The notes under the pieces: model-generated
What the model was told of the DNA's origin: nothing
Database searches by the model: none
Seen by the model: the letters and a program-made list of their open reading frames with translations, nothing else
Shown here: one piece after another, positions 8,601-16,570 of the stretch
Layout of the letters: each line of letters starts with the position of its first letter
Numbering within the stretch: the stretch's first letter is position 1
Translations under genes and position numbers: made by a program
From: Thermoanaerobaculia bacterium
GTDB lineage: Bacteria > Acidobacteriota > Thermoanaerobaculia > Multivoradales > J023
DNA: 64,000 nt
Direction: 5' to 3'
NCBI GenBank assembly: GCA_030431255.1
Contig: JAUIJL010000024.1
Coordinates: forward strand, 1 to 64,000

Positions 8601-9971
8601 CAAGACGCCGTCGTGGGAGAACGACGTCCAAGCGTCCACGGGCTGGCCGCCCACCGGCCGCAAGATGATCGTTTCGCCGTTGATGATGGTGAACGACTCT
8701 AGGGTCTCGGCGATCACCAGGCTGACCGGCGCGCCCAGCGGGAAGTTGGTTTGACCCGGGCGCGGCACGTGGTAGCCGACGTAGGGGGCCCGCCGATCGG
8801 GCGTGCTTTGGTGGCACCAAACGCCGACCCCGTCCCGGCCGCTGAAGCTGTAGGAGCCGCTGACCAGCAGGTTGCCGATCGGTAGGGTGTATTGGCTGAC
8901 GTCGAGGGCACCGGGAACGCTGCCCGGCGGACGGTTGTCGCCGACCTCGTCCAGCTCGAGCACCGGTGACAGGCTCTCCATATCGATTTTATGGCGACGG
9001 GCGAAGACGTATTGATCCTGAGTTTGCACGTAGGGCACGTTGGTGCCGGCGTCGAGCTCGGGGGTGCCCGAAAGGTCGAGGGTGGTGACCAGCTGAAGGT
9101 CCGTGGGATCGCTGAAGTCGATGACATACATCAGCCGTCGCTCCGCGCCGCCGGTGAGCACCAAGTAGTTCTCCCACACCGATCCGATATAAGCGCCCAC
9201 GGGGCCGGTGAATTTATCGAGCAAGACCGGGTCCGAAGGCGGTGTGTCGAAAATCGGCCCAATGTCGTAAGCGGCGACGCCGAGCATGGAGGCGTCGGAG
9301 ACGATGAACAGCAAATTGCCCAAGAGAATGGCGTTGCCGCTGATCCCGTGGTCGGCCAAGGGCTCCCAATCCGCCAACAGCTGGTCGGCCCGCCAAATCC
9401 GTCCGCTGGCGGGAGTCGGTCCGTATTGCAGCCAATTGAAGGGCAGCGCCCACGGGTAGTAGACCCGATGTAGCCCACTGTCCAAAGGCGCCTGCTGGAT
9501 GCTGGAGAAGCGGTCTGCCGACGGCATGGTCTCAAAGGAATTGACGCCGGGTGAGATGCGTCGGACTTGGTAGTCGCCCGCCCCGCCGGCGAAATCGCCC
9601 GCCTTGCCGTGGCCGTGGGTCCCTTGGTCGGTGAGCCAGGGAAGATCCTGATCGTTGACGATGCCGAGGGTCGTGGGGTCGGTGGGATCGCTGAACAACC
9701 ACTCCCGCCGATCGCCGCCGCCGACGTTATTCGAGTAGATCCGACCGTTGTGGTAGATGATGTTGGCTACACGACCCAGGTCCACTTGGCGGTACATCAA
9801 CTGACCTGGGGTGCACGAAAAATCGTTGGGGAAACCGGGTACCACGGGCGGAACCGTCTCACCCGCGCCCGCGGGCTGGGATGCGAAAAGGGAAAGGGCG
9901 GCGAGCATCGCCAAAGAGAAGGACACCGCAGACACAGACCGAGACACAGCGACGGAAAGAATGGATCTCAT
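5697..9971 (-). CDS. Giant secreted propeller/PKD/di-heme cytochrome protein
   Basis: 1,424 residues from ATG 9971; the frame extends a little upstream, but MRSILSVAVSRSVSAVSFSL starts a classic signal peptide ending near AGA-GE. Order seen: LVIVD/YVTN-like propeller repeats (about 40-390), a Big_5-like Ig domain (about 400-500), a PKD domain (about 510-600), a second YVTN-type propeller (about 620-1000), then two c-type heme sites, CASCH (near 1025) and CGTCH (near 1155), in a cytochrome c peroxidase-like unit with YLHDGSAATLEEVF. A lectin/CBM-like beta-sandwich interrupts this unit before its closing helix QAERDQLIAFLNSLD. The C-terminus is DGFESGDVSAWSSVVGN. It is probably periplasmic or surface-exposed; redox partner unknown. 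Confidence 0.85.
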   Translation of the reverse strand: MRSILSVAVSRSVSAVSFSLAMLAALSLFASQPAGAGETVPPVVPGFPNDFSCTPGQLMYRQVDLGRVANIIYHNGRIYSNNVGGGDRREWLFSDPTDPTTLGIVNDQDLPWLTDQGTHGHGKAGDFAGGAGDYQVRRISPGVNSFETMPSADRFSSIQQAPLDSGLHRVYYPWALPFNWLQYGPTPASGRIWRADQLLADWEPLADHGISGNAILLGNLLFIVSDASMLGVAAYDIGPIFDTPPSDPVLLDKFTGPVGAYIGSVWENYLVLTGGAERRLMYVIDFSDPTDLQLVTTLDLSGTPELDAGTNVPYVQTQDQYVFARRHKIDMESLSPVLELDEVGDNRPPGSVPGALDVSQYTLPIGNLLVSGSYSFSGRDGVGVWCHQSTPDRRAPYVGYHVPRPGQTNFPLGAPVSLVIAETLESFTIINGETIILRPVGGQPVDAWTSFSHDGVLTVTPKQYLATDTTYELVVVADGIRDASNNGIEGYSFTFSTGSGVAGGNGSPVISNVAADTVPAAPGEEIDFSVFATDPESDSLEYKLTFGDGSPARDWAAASVAAHTYTESGHYSVKVQVRDLKPDGSHSVVSQILTVSVVEPVAGPLPSHSSQLALDDVRRVVWTVNPDNDSVARVDADTQALLQTIDLRSLLNTSETVDPVSVDVDGHGNAWVAARDSDALLVLSHAGALLADLDLGWGSQPQAVVVQGSNAYVTTRGRSTGSPSNGQLLRFDTGTFNPDGAVDLGPFAGAMAVTGDGSRAYVARFISKEHHGEIWEVDTASMTLTRTIDLLRDRGERGLDAGGSDGPGVPNYVSSLVLSPQQDWLWFTAIKADTNRGLFFRQDTDLNLPMSPDSTVRSVLGRIDLSNPDNPFEPNVGGTGSSRARIDIDNSDSPSAMVFSPAGDYVFVTLQGNDTVAVFDDLAIRDGGGRSSTWRFDSSGGAPQGLLLDPSNDRLWIKSFLGRSLTSLSLTDFFASGDRTVNDSTVATVAGELLPSAVLAGKTHFYFAGNAVDGQNEMSFEGYISCASCHLDGGHDGRVWDFTQRGEGLRNTTALNGRAGMGHGNVHWTANFNEIQDFVNDIQFQFGGKGFLPDGETANPPLGATNAGRSQELDELAAYLTSLGADRFGRSPHRTGGGGLNADAQLGATVFENLGCGTCHLPQAEFTDSTLGTATLHNVGTLRTSSGQRLGEPLTGIDTPTLLGIFDGAPYLHDGSAATLEEVFSAVGGTVYQLELGTFAGDADLPGFPSINQDSSFHGNMVQLGGPGASVTLDNVDGGSGGLGRLELRYWPTNSGTLRLRVNGAVIEDRDFDSETVHFQWERMAFDNVPLNAGAVNSVQIELITTAFSDIGLDDLTVGTADDAVQASPHRVALGVSQAERDQLIAFLNSLDRISAGAPPVDWGVFEDGFESGDVSAWSSVVGN

Positions 9972-10173
9972 GAACGACCTTTGAAGGAAGACTGGGGTTG
10001 GGGGGATGGGGTTTGAGCCGGCCAACCGGTAGAGCAAGCGACGTGCCAGGGGTTTTGATGAGCACCTCGCGGAGAACTATCGAAAAATAGCAAAAAATCA
10101 ATGGATAGCGAAAATTTCCGTGACATGGATTCGCAAATAGGCCTGCCAAGAATTGTCAGCTCTTCGCACCGAA

Positions 10174-10597
10174 GGTGCCACGTAGTTTCCGAGACGGAAG
10201 GTGCCACGTAGTTTCCGAGACACCGTTCGACAATAAGGTGCCACGTAGTTTCCGAGACGCCGAAGGTGCCACGTAGTTTCCGAGACGCCGAAGGTGCCAC
10301 GTAGTTTCCGAGACGCTGCTCTTCGCACCGAAGGTGCCACGTAGCTTCCGAGACAAAAGGTGCCACGTAGTTTCCGAGCACCGTTCGACAATAAGGTGCC
10401 ACGTAGTTTCCGAGACACCGTTCCGAGAGATCGAAGGTGCCACGTAGTTTCCGAGACGCCGAAGGTGCCACGTAGTTTCCGAGACGCCGAAGGTGCCACG
10501 TAGTTTCCGAGACGCCGAGGTGCCGAGACGGAAGGTGCCACGTAGTTTCCGAGACGCCGAGGTGCCGAGACGGAAGGTGCCACGTAGTTTCCGAGAC
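10174..10597. repeat. Type A repeat block, 13 copies
   Basis: Full copies of GGTGCCACGTAGTTTCCGAG start at 10174, 10200, 10237, 10265, 10293, 10333, 10359, 10395, 10436, 10464, 10492, 10534 and 10576, nearly all continuing ACG or AC. Spacing is irregular (26-42 bases). Larger units are duplicated: CGTTCGACAATAA precedes the copies at 10237 and 10395, GCTCTTCGCACCGAA precedes those at 10174 and 10333, and a GCCGAGGTGCCGAGACGGAA linker precedes those at 10534 and 10576. The block fills most of the 752-base gap between the cytochrome start (9971) and the next gene; no gene lies within it. Confidence 0.95.
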
Positions 10598-10723
10598 GGT
10601 TTCCGAGACGCCGTCTATGTGTTTTGCGCAGCGGCGGCGTCTGTCGTAGCAGACCTACCTCAAGGCTACTTTCTCAAGCCGTACCAGCTTCTGAGCACGT
10701 CGAATGCTCGAGCCGGTCCCAAG

Positions 10724-11188
10724 CTAGCCCTTCTTATAAACAAGACTCGCCAGGGTCCCGGTAGAGACGCTGATGGCCAGACCCGCGATCAGCCATTTGA
10801 TCGTCAAGTCGAGGGGTAGTGGATAGGTGGCGTAGGCATGGGTGACGGCCTGAAACCCGGAAAAGAGGTAGGCCAGGAAGCCGAACCCGGCTCCTTCCTT
10901 CCAGCCGCCTCCCTGCGAGAGCTTGGCAAAGAGGTAAGCGAAGATGAGGCAAAAGATCGCGGTCGTGGCTTGGGTGATCCAGGCCTTCGACATGAGGTCC
11001 GGCTGCGCCCGCCAGACGTTGCCCATGAGATCCGTGTAGCTCGAGCCCAGCCACACTCCATGCACGACGATGGCCATCGTCATGTAGAACACGAAGAGCA
11101 CGACGCCCGTCAAGAGAACACGTTTGGTATTCACACGCTTTCGACTCGGTGTCTCGGCGGTCTGATGGTCTGCGTTGGTCACTTTCAC
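10724..11188 (-). CDS. Four-helix integral membrane protein, unknown function
   Basis: 154 residues starting with GTG at 11188, preceded by AAGGAG with a 7-base spacer. Four hydrophobic spans are visible: about 25-48, 72-91, 98-122 and 128-151, the last ending in a basic KKG tail. I do not recognise a characterised family; related short four-span proteins are annotated only as hypothetical. It stands alone between the repeat block and the YadA-head gene, transcribed toward the repeats. Confidence 0.75.
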   Translation of the reverse strand: MKVTNADHQTAETPSRKRVNTKRVLLTGVVLFVFYMTMAIVVHGVWLGSSYTDLMGNVWRAQPDLMSKAWITQATTAIFCLIFAYLFAKLSQGGGWKEGAGFGFLAYLFSGFQAVTHAYATYPLPLDLTIKWLIAGLAISVSTGTLASLVYKKG

Positions 11189-11491
11189 AGCTCCTTCGTT
11201 GGCTTGGCCCCGGAATGGGCTCAGTCTCGGAATGCGGCCAAGCTAGCCGATCTCAGACGGTCGCGGCAACGCACGTGGGCCGGACCGCTGGACATGCGGG
11301 CTCGCTAGGCCCGAGTTGCCGGGTCAGCCGTGCCATGCGCCGATCGAAAGTTGAGGCGATAAAGAGGGTAGACCCGATCTGAGCCGAATACCCCTGCACA
11401 GCGCGAATGCCCATCGTCGGCGCGATGGGCATACTGCTTTAGCTATCGAGTTTCTGGAGGGTCAGCGCATTGATGTGCTGGTGTCTCGTCC
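11189..11491. other. Gene-free gap with a 10-bp hairpin
   Basis: A perfect inverted repeat, ATGCCCATCG / CGATGGGCAT, lies at 11407-11416 and 11423-11432 with a six-base loop. It lies about 60-85 bases downstream of the YadA-head gene stop, in the right place for a terminator, but no T-tract follows on the minus strand. Nothing else is supported in this stretch. Confidence 0.5.
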
Positions 11492-13243
11492 TCAAGTCCA
11501 TAGCCGGATGGAGAAGGCAATCGTAAAGTCGTCCACGAACGAGCTGTCCCCCCCGCTCTCCCAGTCGATATAGAGATGGCTCTCGTCGAAGGTGATGGTC
11601 GCCCTTTGAAAGATGGTGATGATGGAGCCATTCTTTTTGTACCAGATGTAGATCGCATGATTCCCGGAATTCCCGGCGAAGTGATCCTGCCCGGCAATGA
11701 AGCTACAGGAATCTGAGGAGCCATCGGAATATCCAACGCTGGTCATGGCGGCCTCTCTGAGACCCGCTACTGCTGTGACCTCAGCTCGGGAAGGCGAAAC
11801 TCCAAGGGTGTGAGCGAGAATTTGTTGCCCGCTGTCAGCCTCCGACTGTCGAGTGCCTTGGACCCACACGAAATCGGTCCCTGTGCTCGGAGCGTCTCCG
11901 ATGCACCCATTGCTGTCGCAGACCGTGCCGGTCGATCTGATGTTGCCGTGAACATCAAGAGCATGCTGAGGATCGGTGGTTCCGAGCCCTAAGTTGCCGT
12001 TTTTGAGAACGGTTAAGGCGCTCTTTCTTTCGAGGTCGCTCTGGCCGATTCCGATGGAGAAGACCGGGTCTTGATCCTGCCAGTTGTTGGGTGATCCGCC
12101 GGCCTCGTTGAACCTGCCCAAAGCGACGGAGCCATAGGCCCGCGCTTCAGTTTCAAAGCCGAGCGCCAAGCTGTTGGTTCCACTCGCCAGCGTGTTCTGG
12201 CCCATGGCTGTAGATTGCTCTCCCTCGGCCGCGGTCTGGGTCCCCATGGCGGTCGAGCTGTTTTGAGTGGCTCGGCTTCCGAAGCCTAAGGCTGTGGAGG
12301 CGTGACCGCCGGCGGTGGTTGCGACACCCATGGATGTTGATCCAGGGCCCGTGGCCTGGGTGCCGAAGCCGAGTGCGGTGGATTGACCTCCACCGGCGGT
12401 GGTGCTTCGTCCCAGAGCGACTGAATCTTCTGCCAATGCCTTTGCCGCGTGACCAAGCGCAACAGAAACCGAGCCGGCGGCGGTTGTGTTTAGGCCTAGA
12501 CCGACCGACATCACGCCAATGTTTGCGTCGTCCCATTGATCTAAGGTGACTTGACCTGCTCGGATCGCTGCCTTCGCGGGGTACCACAGGAGTCGGGTAC
12601 CTGCCCCTTCGATGGGAATGGAGCCAAGGCCATTGGTTCCGGTGAAGAGGACACCGCCGCCAGACACCTCTAGCAGAGCGCTCGGATCCATAGTCCCGAT
12701 ACCCACATTGCCGTCGAGGTAGAAGGCATCCAGGCCATTGAGACCGAAGGGCGACGCCCCAGGAGGCCCTGGCTCTCCGTCCTGCCCCGGCTCTCCCTGG
12801 TCTCCCTTCTCCCCTCGATTTCCTTCCAGTGCAAACAATGCGTAGGGAGTTGCTGTCAAAGGTTGAGGCGGGGCCAAGTAGTTGAACGGTGTCGTGGCAT
12901 CGCAGGCTCCGGCCGGAGCCACTCCGATCTCCAACCAGAGCGCCGAGCCGTCATAGATGTCTCCGAAGTCAACACTGACGTTGAAAAGCCCTTGGTGGAC
13001 CTCGACGGCGCAGTGGCGATCTGTGCCCAAGAGCATGGCGGTAGTTGTCTCGGGTCCGTCGTAGACCCTGAATTCCAAATCATAGTTTCCTTGTGCCGGA
13101 GAGCCCGTGTCTTGGATGTATCCTTGATAGGTAAAATTGGTTCCCAACGGGCTCGCAGCAATTTGATGGTCCGGCAAAAGGACCGCCGTTAGCACTAGAC
13201 ACAGCAAGCTTGAAAGCATAACTTGGTGGTGATTGAGTTTCAT
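11492..13243 (-). CDS. Secreted YadA-head/collagen-like fibre protein
   Basis: 583 residues with signal peptide MKLNHHQVMLSSLLCLVLTA. Residues about 35-140 form a beta domain ending APPQPLTATPYALFA, often found before fibre repeats. Residues about 140-165 are a short collagen-like Gly-X-Y run (GEKGDQGEPGQDGEPGPPG). Residues about 240-390 hold 10 or more YadA-head repeats (SVALG, STALGFG, STAMG). GNVGIGTMDP and GNLGLGTTDP are phage-fibre-like motifs. No YadA membrane anchor is present, so it is not a classical trimeric autotransporter. It follows the 119-residue secreted gene by 46 bases and is probably co-expressed. Composition is less GC-rich than its surroundings. Confidence 0.8.
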   Translation of the reverse strand: MKLNHHQVMLSSLLCLVLTAVLLPDHQIAASPLGTNFTYQGYIQDTGSPAQGNYDLEFRVYDGPETTTAMLLGTDRHCAVEVHQGLFNVSVDFGDIYDGSALWLEIGVAPAGACDATTPFNYLAPPQPLTATPYALFALEGNRGEKGDQGEPGQDGEPGPPGASPFGLNGLDAFYLDGNVGIGTMDPSALLEVSGGGVLFTGTNGLGSIPIEGAGTRLLWYPAKAAIRAGQVTLDQWDDANIGVMSVGLGLNTTAAGSVSVALGHAAKALAEDSVALGRSTTAGGGQSTALGFGTQATGPGSTSMGVATTAGGHASTALGFGSRATQNSSTAMGTQTAAEGEQSTAMGQNTLASGTNSLALGFETEARAYGSVALGRFNEAGGSPNNWQDQDPVFSIGIGQSDLERKSALTVLKNGNLGLGTTDPQHALDVHGNIRSTGTVCDSNGCIGDAPSTGTDFVWVQGTRQSEADSGQQILAHTLGVSPSRAEVTAVAGLREAAMTSVGYSDGSSDSCSFIAGQDHFAGNSGNHAIYIWYKKNGSIITIFQRATITFDESHLYIDWESGGDSSFVDDFTIAFSIRLWT

Positions 13244-13289
13244 ATCGATATTTCCAATCTTTTCATTGAAAGTTCAGAGGTTTTGGTGG

Positions 13290-13649
13290 TCAATCCCAAG
13301 CTGCCGCGTCGCCGCTCTCAAAGCCGTCGCAGAAAACGGTATCCATTCCGGTGCAGCCGAGATCCAGAATTGCCGGTATCCAGAAACCGCTGGAAAGCTC
13401 GACTTCGGATGCGCTGGAGTTGTCTGCAACCGGCTGTCCGATAGTTCCTTGCAGCTGGAATTCGCCACCAGTGCTTCCGCTGCTGCCCCCATCGATCGAG
13501 TGAGAGACGATCTCAATCGTCGCTCCTGATACCCATGGCGGAGCAGCGGGCTCACCCTGATCGCCTAAGGGCTCAGAGGCGTTGCCGACAGTTGCTGCGA
13601 TGCTCAGCGCGAAACCTAAACACAAGATTTTCCACTCTTCATGGGACAT
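13290..13649 (-). CDS. Small secreted protein with C-terminal DGFESGD motif
   Basis: 119 residues. An N-terminal hydrophobic stretch (LGFALSIAATVGNA) looks like a signal peptide. The core IEIVSHSIDGGSSGSTGGEF, then LQGTIGQP and LSSGFWIPA, matches a recurring secreted-protein domain of the form SxDGGG..GG.f.l.GTiGQp...sgGFW, common in Planctomycetota and Myxococcota. The C-terminus is DGFESGDAAAWD, as in three other secreted proteins here. The RBS GGAGAA is good. It is the first gene of an operon with the fibre protein downstream. Function unknown; a surface role is inferred. Confidence 0.75.
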   Translation of the reverse strand: MSHEEWKILCLGFALSIAATVGNASEPLGDQGEPAAPPWVSGATIEIVSHSIDGGSSGSTGGEFQLQGTIGQPVADNSSASEVELSSGFWIPAILDLGCTGMDTVFCDGFESGDAAAWD

Positions 13650-13686
13650 AGGTTCTCCTTCTCGCCTTTTGGCATGAATTTCTCGT

Positions 13687-13708
13687 CATGATCTTCCGTG
13701 AGATCATG
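13687..13708. promoter_or_regulatory. Dyad upstream of the secreted pair
   Basis: CATGATCT and AGATCATG form a perfect 8-bp inverted repeat around TCCGTG, 38 bases upstream of the 119-residue gene start. It could be an operator or an RNA hairpin in the leader. No matching regulator can be named. Confidence 0.4.
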
Positions 13709-13814
13709 GAGGCCTCCGCATGATCACCGACCCTGCGGAGCTATTCTGTTGACTGCCTACCTATAGCGAGAAGGAGAAGAAAAGGGCTCAAGAATTTCCC
13801 AGAGCTCTTTCCAA

Positions 13815-16568
13815 TCAGGTTTTCCCGTCATCCTTGTTGTGGAGATCCTGGGCAAGCTCCTCTTGTCCGGTTGCCCTGTAGTACTCAACCAGCGCTTCGC
13901 GCGCCTTGCTCGTGGACTTGTGCTCAGATCCCAGATCCTTTTCTACCTTCTTGAGACCACTTTTGAGAAGATGGTGGCCTTCGGCTGCGTGACCTCTCGC
14001 GACCAACGTCTGCCCGAGAACGGTCTCGATAATTCCGGTCTGCCAGCTTTCTGCGCCTCCATGTTTCGTGCGGATATCGAGGGATTGTCTAAGATACGAT
14101 TCTGCTTCCGAATATCGTTCTTGGTCTTTCCTCAGCTTCCCGAGATGAAAGTACGGGCCGGCCAGCTTCAGATGCTCTGGAGAGTGTAAACGCCCAAGGG
14201 TTTCGATCGCTCTTAGAATCAGCTTCTCGGCTGATGGATGGTCTCCAATCGCAACCTTGAACACTCCGAAATTGAAAAGACTGGTCGCAAAGGCTTCATG
14301 CTCTTCACCAACGTGCTCACGCCAGATCTGAAGCGTCTCTTCATAGAGCAGCTCAGCTTGTTCGAAATTTTCTTGATCCTTTAGAATGATGGCGAGAGCT
14401 TCGAGGCTCTTGGCCACTTCAGGGTGGCGGTCTCCATAAGTCATACGTCGGATCTCGAGAGCCTGTCGATGGAGCTGTTCGACTCTTTCGAGGTCTTGTG
14501 AGTTTCCTTTCTGATAAAGCATAGTTGCTAAGTTGTTTAGGGCAATTGCAACGATGTGGTGTTTGTCTCCGTAGACCTTTTGTTGTATCTGGATCGCTCT
14601 TTTATAGTGCTCTTCCGAGCGGTCGTACAGGCCCATGCTCCTGTAGAGCGACGCCAGGTTTATTAGGGTGTTTCCAACTTGGGAGCTGACCTCGCCGTGA
14701 CCTTTTTGTCGAATCTCCAGAGCTCTTTTGAACGCCGTTTCAGCTTCGGGAAAACGGCCATTTCGGTGTAAGATAACACCCAATCCGTTTAGATCGTTAC
14801 CGATATACGGGTGGTCGCCTTCGAATAAATTGCTATCGATATTCAGAGCCTCTCGCTGATACTTCTCCGCCTCAGCGTATCTTCCCAGCTCTATCATAAG
14901 GGTTGTAAGATTTGTATATGTGCTTGAGATCTCTTCGTGATATCGGCCGTATGACGAAAGTTGCCTAGCCAGCGAGAATCTTAGTAGTTGCTCTGCCTCT
15001 TGATACTCGCCCCTTTTTATGAGGATCGTTCCTAAAACTCCTTTGGCCTCAGCCGCCGACAGAGAGTCTTCTCCTTTTGATTTTGTCCTTATTTCGACAG
15101 ACCGACGCGCCAGATCCTCGGCCGATGCGAAATTTCCCTGTTGATACAGGACGGTTGAGAGCTGCCCCAAAAGCTCGGATCTTGCTTCGGGTTGATCTTC
15201 CAGCTCTTCTTCGAGACGGTCAGAGGCAGATTTGAGCACATCTTGAAGACTGAGGTTTCGTCCACCGGAGTTGGTGGGATTGGCATCGGCAAAGACTCTA
15301 ACCAGGAAGCTCTGAAGTTGTGTTGCCTTTTTGCGTTCTGCGTTTCGGGACATGAAAGACGACAATGACACGCTGACTATCAAAAGCAGAGCTGCTGTCA
15401 CGGCAAGGGCTGTGCGGTGCCGAGAGAAAAACTTTTTGAGTCTGTATATATAGCTTTTAGGGGCAATGTTGATCGGCAATTTCCAAAGGTAGTTGTTGAT
15501 GTCTTCCACGACCTCGGCAACGGAGTTGTACCTTTGGTTTCGATCGCGCTCGATACACCTCAGAAGAATATGGTCCAAGTCTCCTTTCAGTGTGCGACGA
15601 ACCCTCTTTTCTTCTTCCTCGTCTCTATAGCGCGTTCCTTTTCCCGTGATGGAGCTCGGTTCGGACGGCTGTGTTTCCTCAAGAACTTTCAGGATGTGTT
15701 GGGGATTCCGTCTGGATTCAAAGTGATATGGACGAGACCCGGTCAACAGCTCATATAAAACAACACCGAGTGAGTATACGTCGCTCGCAGTCGTAATCAC
15801 CTCGCCGAGGATCTGCTCGGGGCTCGCATATTCCGGGGTCAATCCAGAGATCCCCCCAAGGGTGGTCGTATCCTCGTCCATCGGATCCATGAGCTTTGCC
15901 ACTCCAAAATCGAGCAGCTTCGGCTCGCCTTCCGAGGTAATGAGGATATTCGACGGTTTGAGATCTCGGTGAACGATGAGGTTGCGATGGGCGAATTGAA
16001 CGGCAACGCAAACTTTTTGAAACAGCAACAAACGATCGCGTATTGAGAGCTGATGCTCGTTGCAGTACTGATCGATGGGTTTTCCTTCGATAAGCTCCAT
16101 CGCAAAGTAGGAGCGGTGGTCTTTCGTAGTACCACCATCGAGAATCGTGGCGATGTTCGGGTGCCGGAGATTGGCGAGTATTTGACGTTCGGTTCTAAAC
16201 CTTATTGCGAATTCGCTCGACTCGAGACCGGGCCTTAGAACCTTGACCGCCACATGCTCTTCAAAGTCTCCTTCTATACGTGAAGCCAAATAAACTTCGC
16301 CCATGCCGCCTCTTCCGACAAGCTCGACGATCTGAAAAGCGCCTACTTGTGTGCCTGAGGGGAGGGATCCCGTATCCCGAAGCAGGTCGGTTGCTCGGCC
16401 GTCTAGGAACGGGAGCTGATCAGTGTCCGTAGCCAAGAGAGTCTCAACCTCTTTCAGCAAGCTCTCATCTTTCCCACAAGCATCACGTAAGAAACGCGAT
16501 CTTTCTTCCGCCGGTAACTTAATCGCCGCCTCCGCCAGGTCCAGGACTCTCTTTGTCTTATTGGTCAT
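13815..16568 (-). CDS. Membrane-anchored Ser/Thr protein kinase with TPR tail
   Basis: 917 residues. All Hanks kinase motifs are present: GRGGMGEVY (about 85-93), AVKV with the ATP-binding Lys (109), HRDLKPSN (200-207), DFG (220-222) and an APE-like YASPEQ. One transmembrane span (TALAVTAALLLIVSVSLSSF, about 402-422) follows, then about 10 TPR-like units (LGTILIKRGEYQEAEQLLR, LGVILHRNGRFPEAETAFK). The kinase is inferred to be cytoplasmic and the TPRs periplasmic. The start ATG (16568-16566) lies two bases past the sigma-factor stop, so the two are translationally coupled. Codon and base usage are visibly AT-richer than in the other two kinases here. Confidence 0.95.
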   Translation of the reverse strand: MTNKTKRVLDLAEAAIKLPAEERSRFLRDACGKDESLLKEVETLLATDTDQLPFLDGRATDLLRDTGSLPSGTQVGAFQIVELVGRGGMGEVYLASRIEGDFEEHVAVKVLRPGLESSEFAIRFRTERQILANLRHPNIATILDGGTTKDHRSYFAMELIEGKPIDQYCNEHQLSIRDRLLLFQKVCVAVQFAHRNLIVHRDLKPSNILITSEGEPKLLDFGVAKLMDPMDEDTTTLGGISGLTPEYASPEQILGEVITTASDVYSLGVVLYELLTGSRPYHFESRRNPQHILKVLEETQPSEPSSITGKGTRYRDEEEEKRVRRTLKGDLDHILLRCIERDRNQRYNSVAEVVEDINNYLWKLPINIAPKSYIYRLKKFFSRHRTALAVTAALLLIVSVSLSSFMSRNAERKKATQLQSFLVRVFADANPTNSGGRNLSLQDVLKSASDRLEEELEDQPEARSELLGQLSTVLYQQGNFASAEDLARRSVEIRTKSKGEDSLSAAEAKGVLGTILIKRGEYQEAEQLLRFSLARQLSSYGRYHEEISSTYTNLTTLMIELGRYAEAEKYQREALNIDSNLFEGDHPYIGNDLNGLGVILHRNGRFPEAETAFKRALEIRQKGHGEVSSQVGNTLINLASLYRSMGLYDRSEEHYKRAIQIQQKVYGDKHHIVAIALNNLATMLYQKGNSQDLERVEQLHRQALEIRRMTYGDRHPEVAKSLEALAIILKDQENFEQAELLYEETLQIWREHVGEEHEAFATSLFNFGVFKVAIGDHPSAEKLILRAIETLGRLHSPEHLKLAGPYFHLGKLRKDQERYSEAESYLRQSLDIRTKHGGAESWQTGIIETVLGQTLVARGHAAEGHHLLKSGLKKVEKDLGSEHKSTSKAREALVEYYRATGQEELAQDLHNKDDGKT

Positions 16569-16570
16569 CC

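Noticed and set aside
10174-10597. CRISPR array
   Set aside because: Spacers are irregular (about 3-20 bases), often shared between units, and no cas gene is present.
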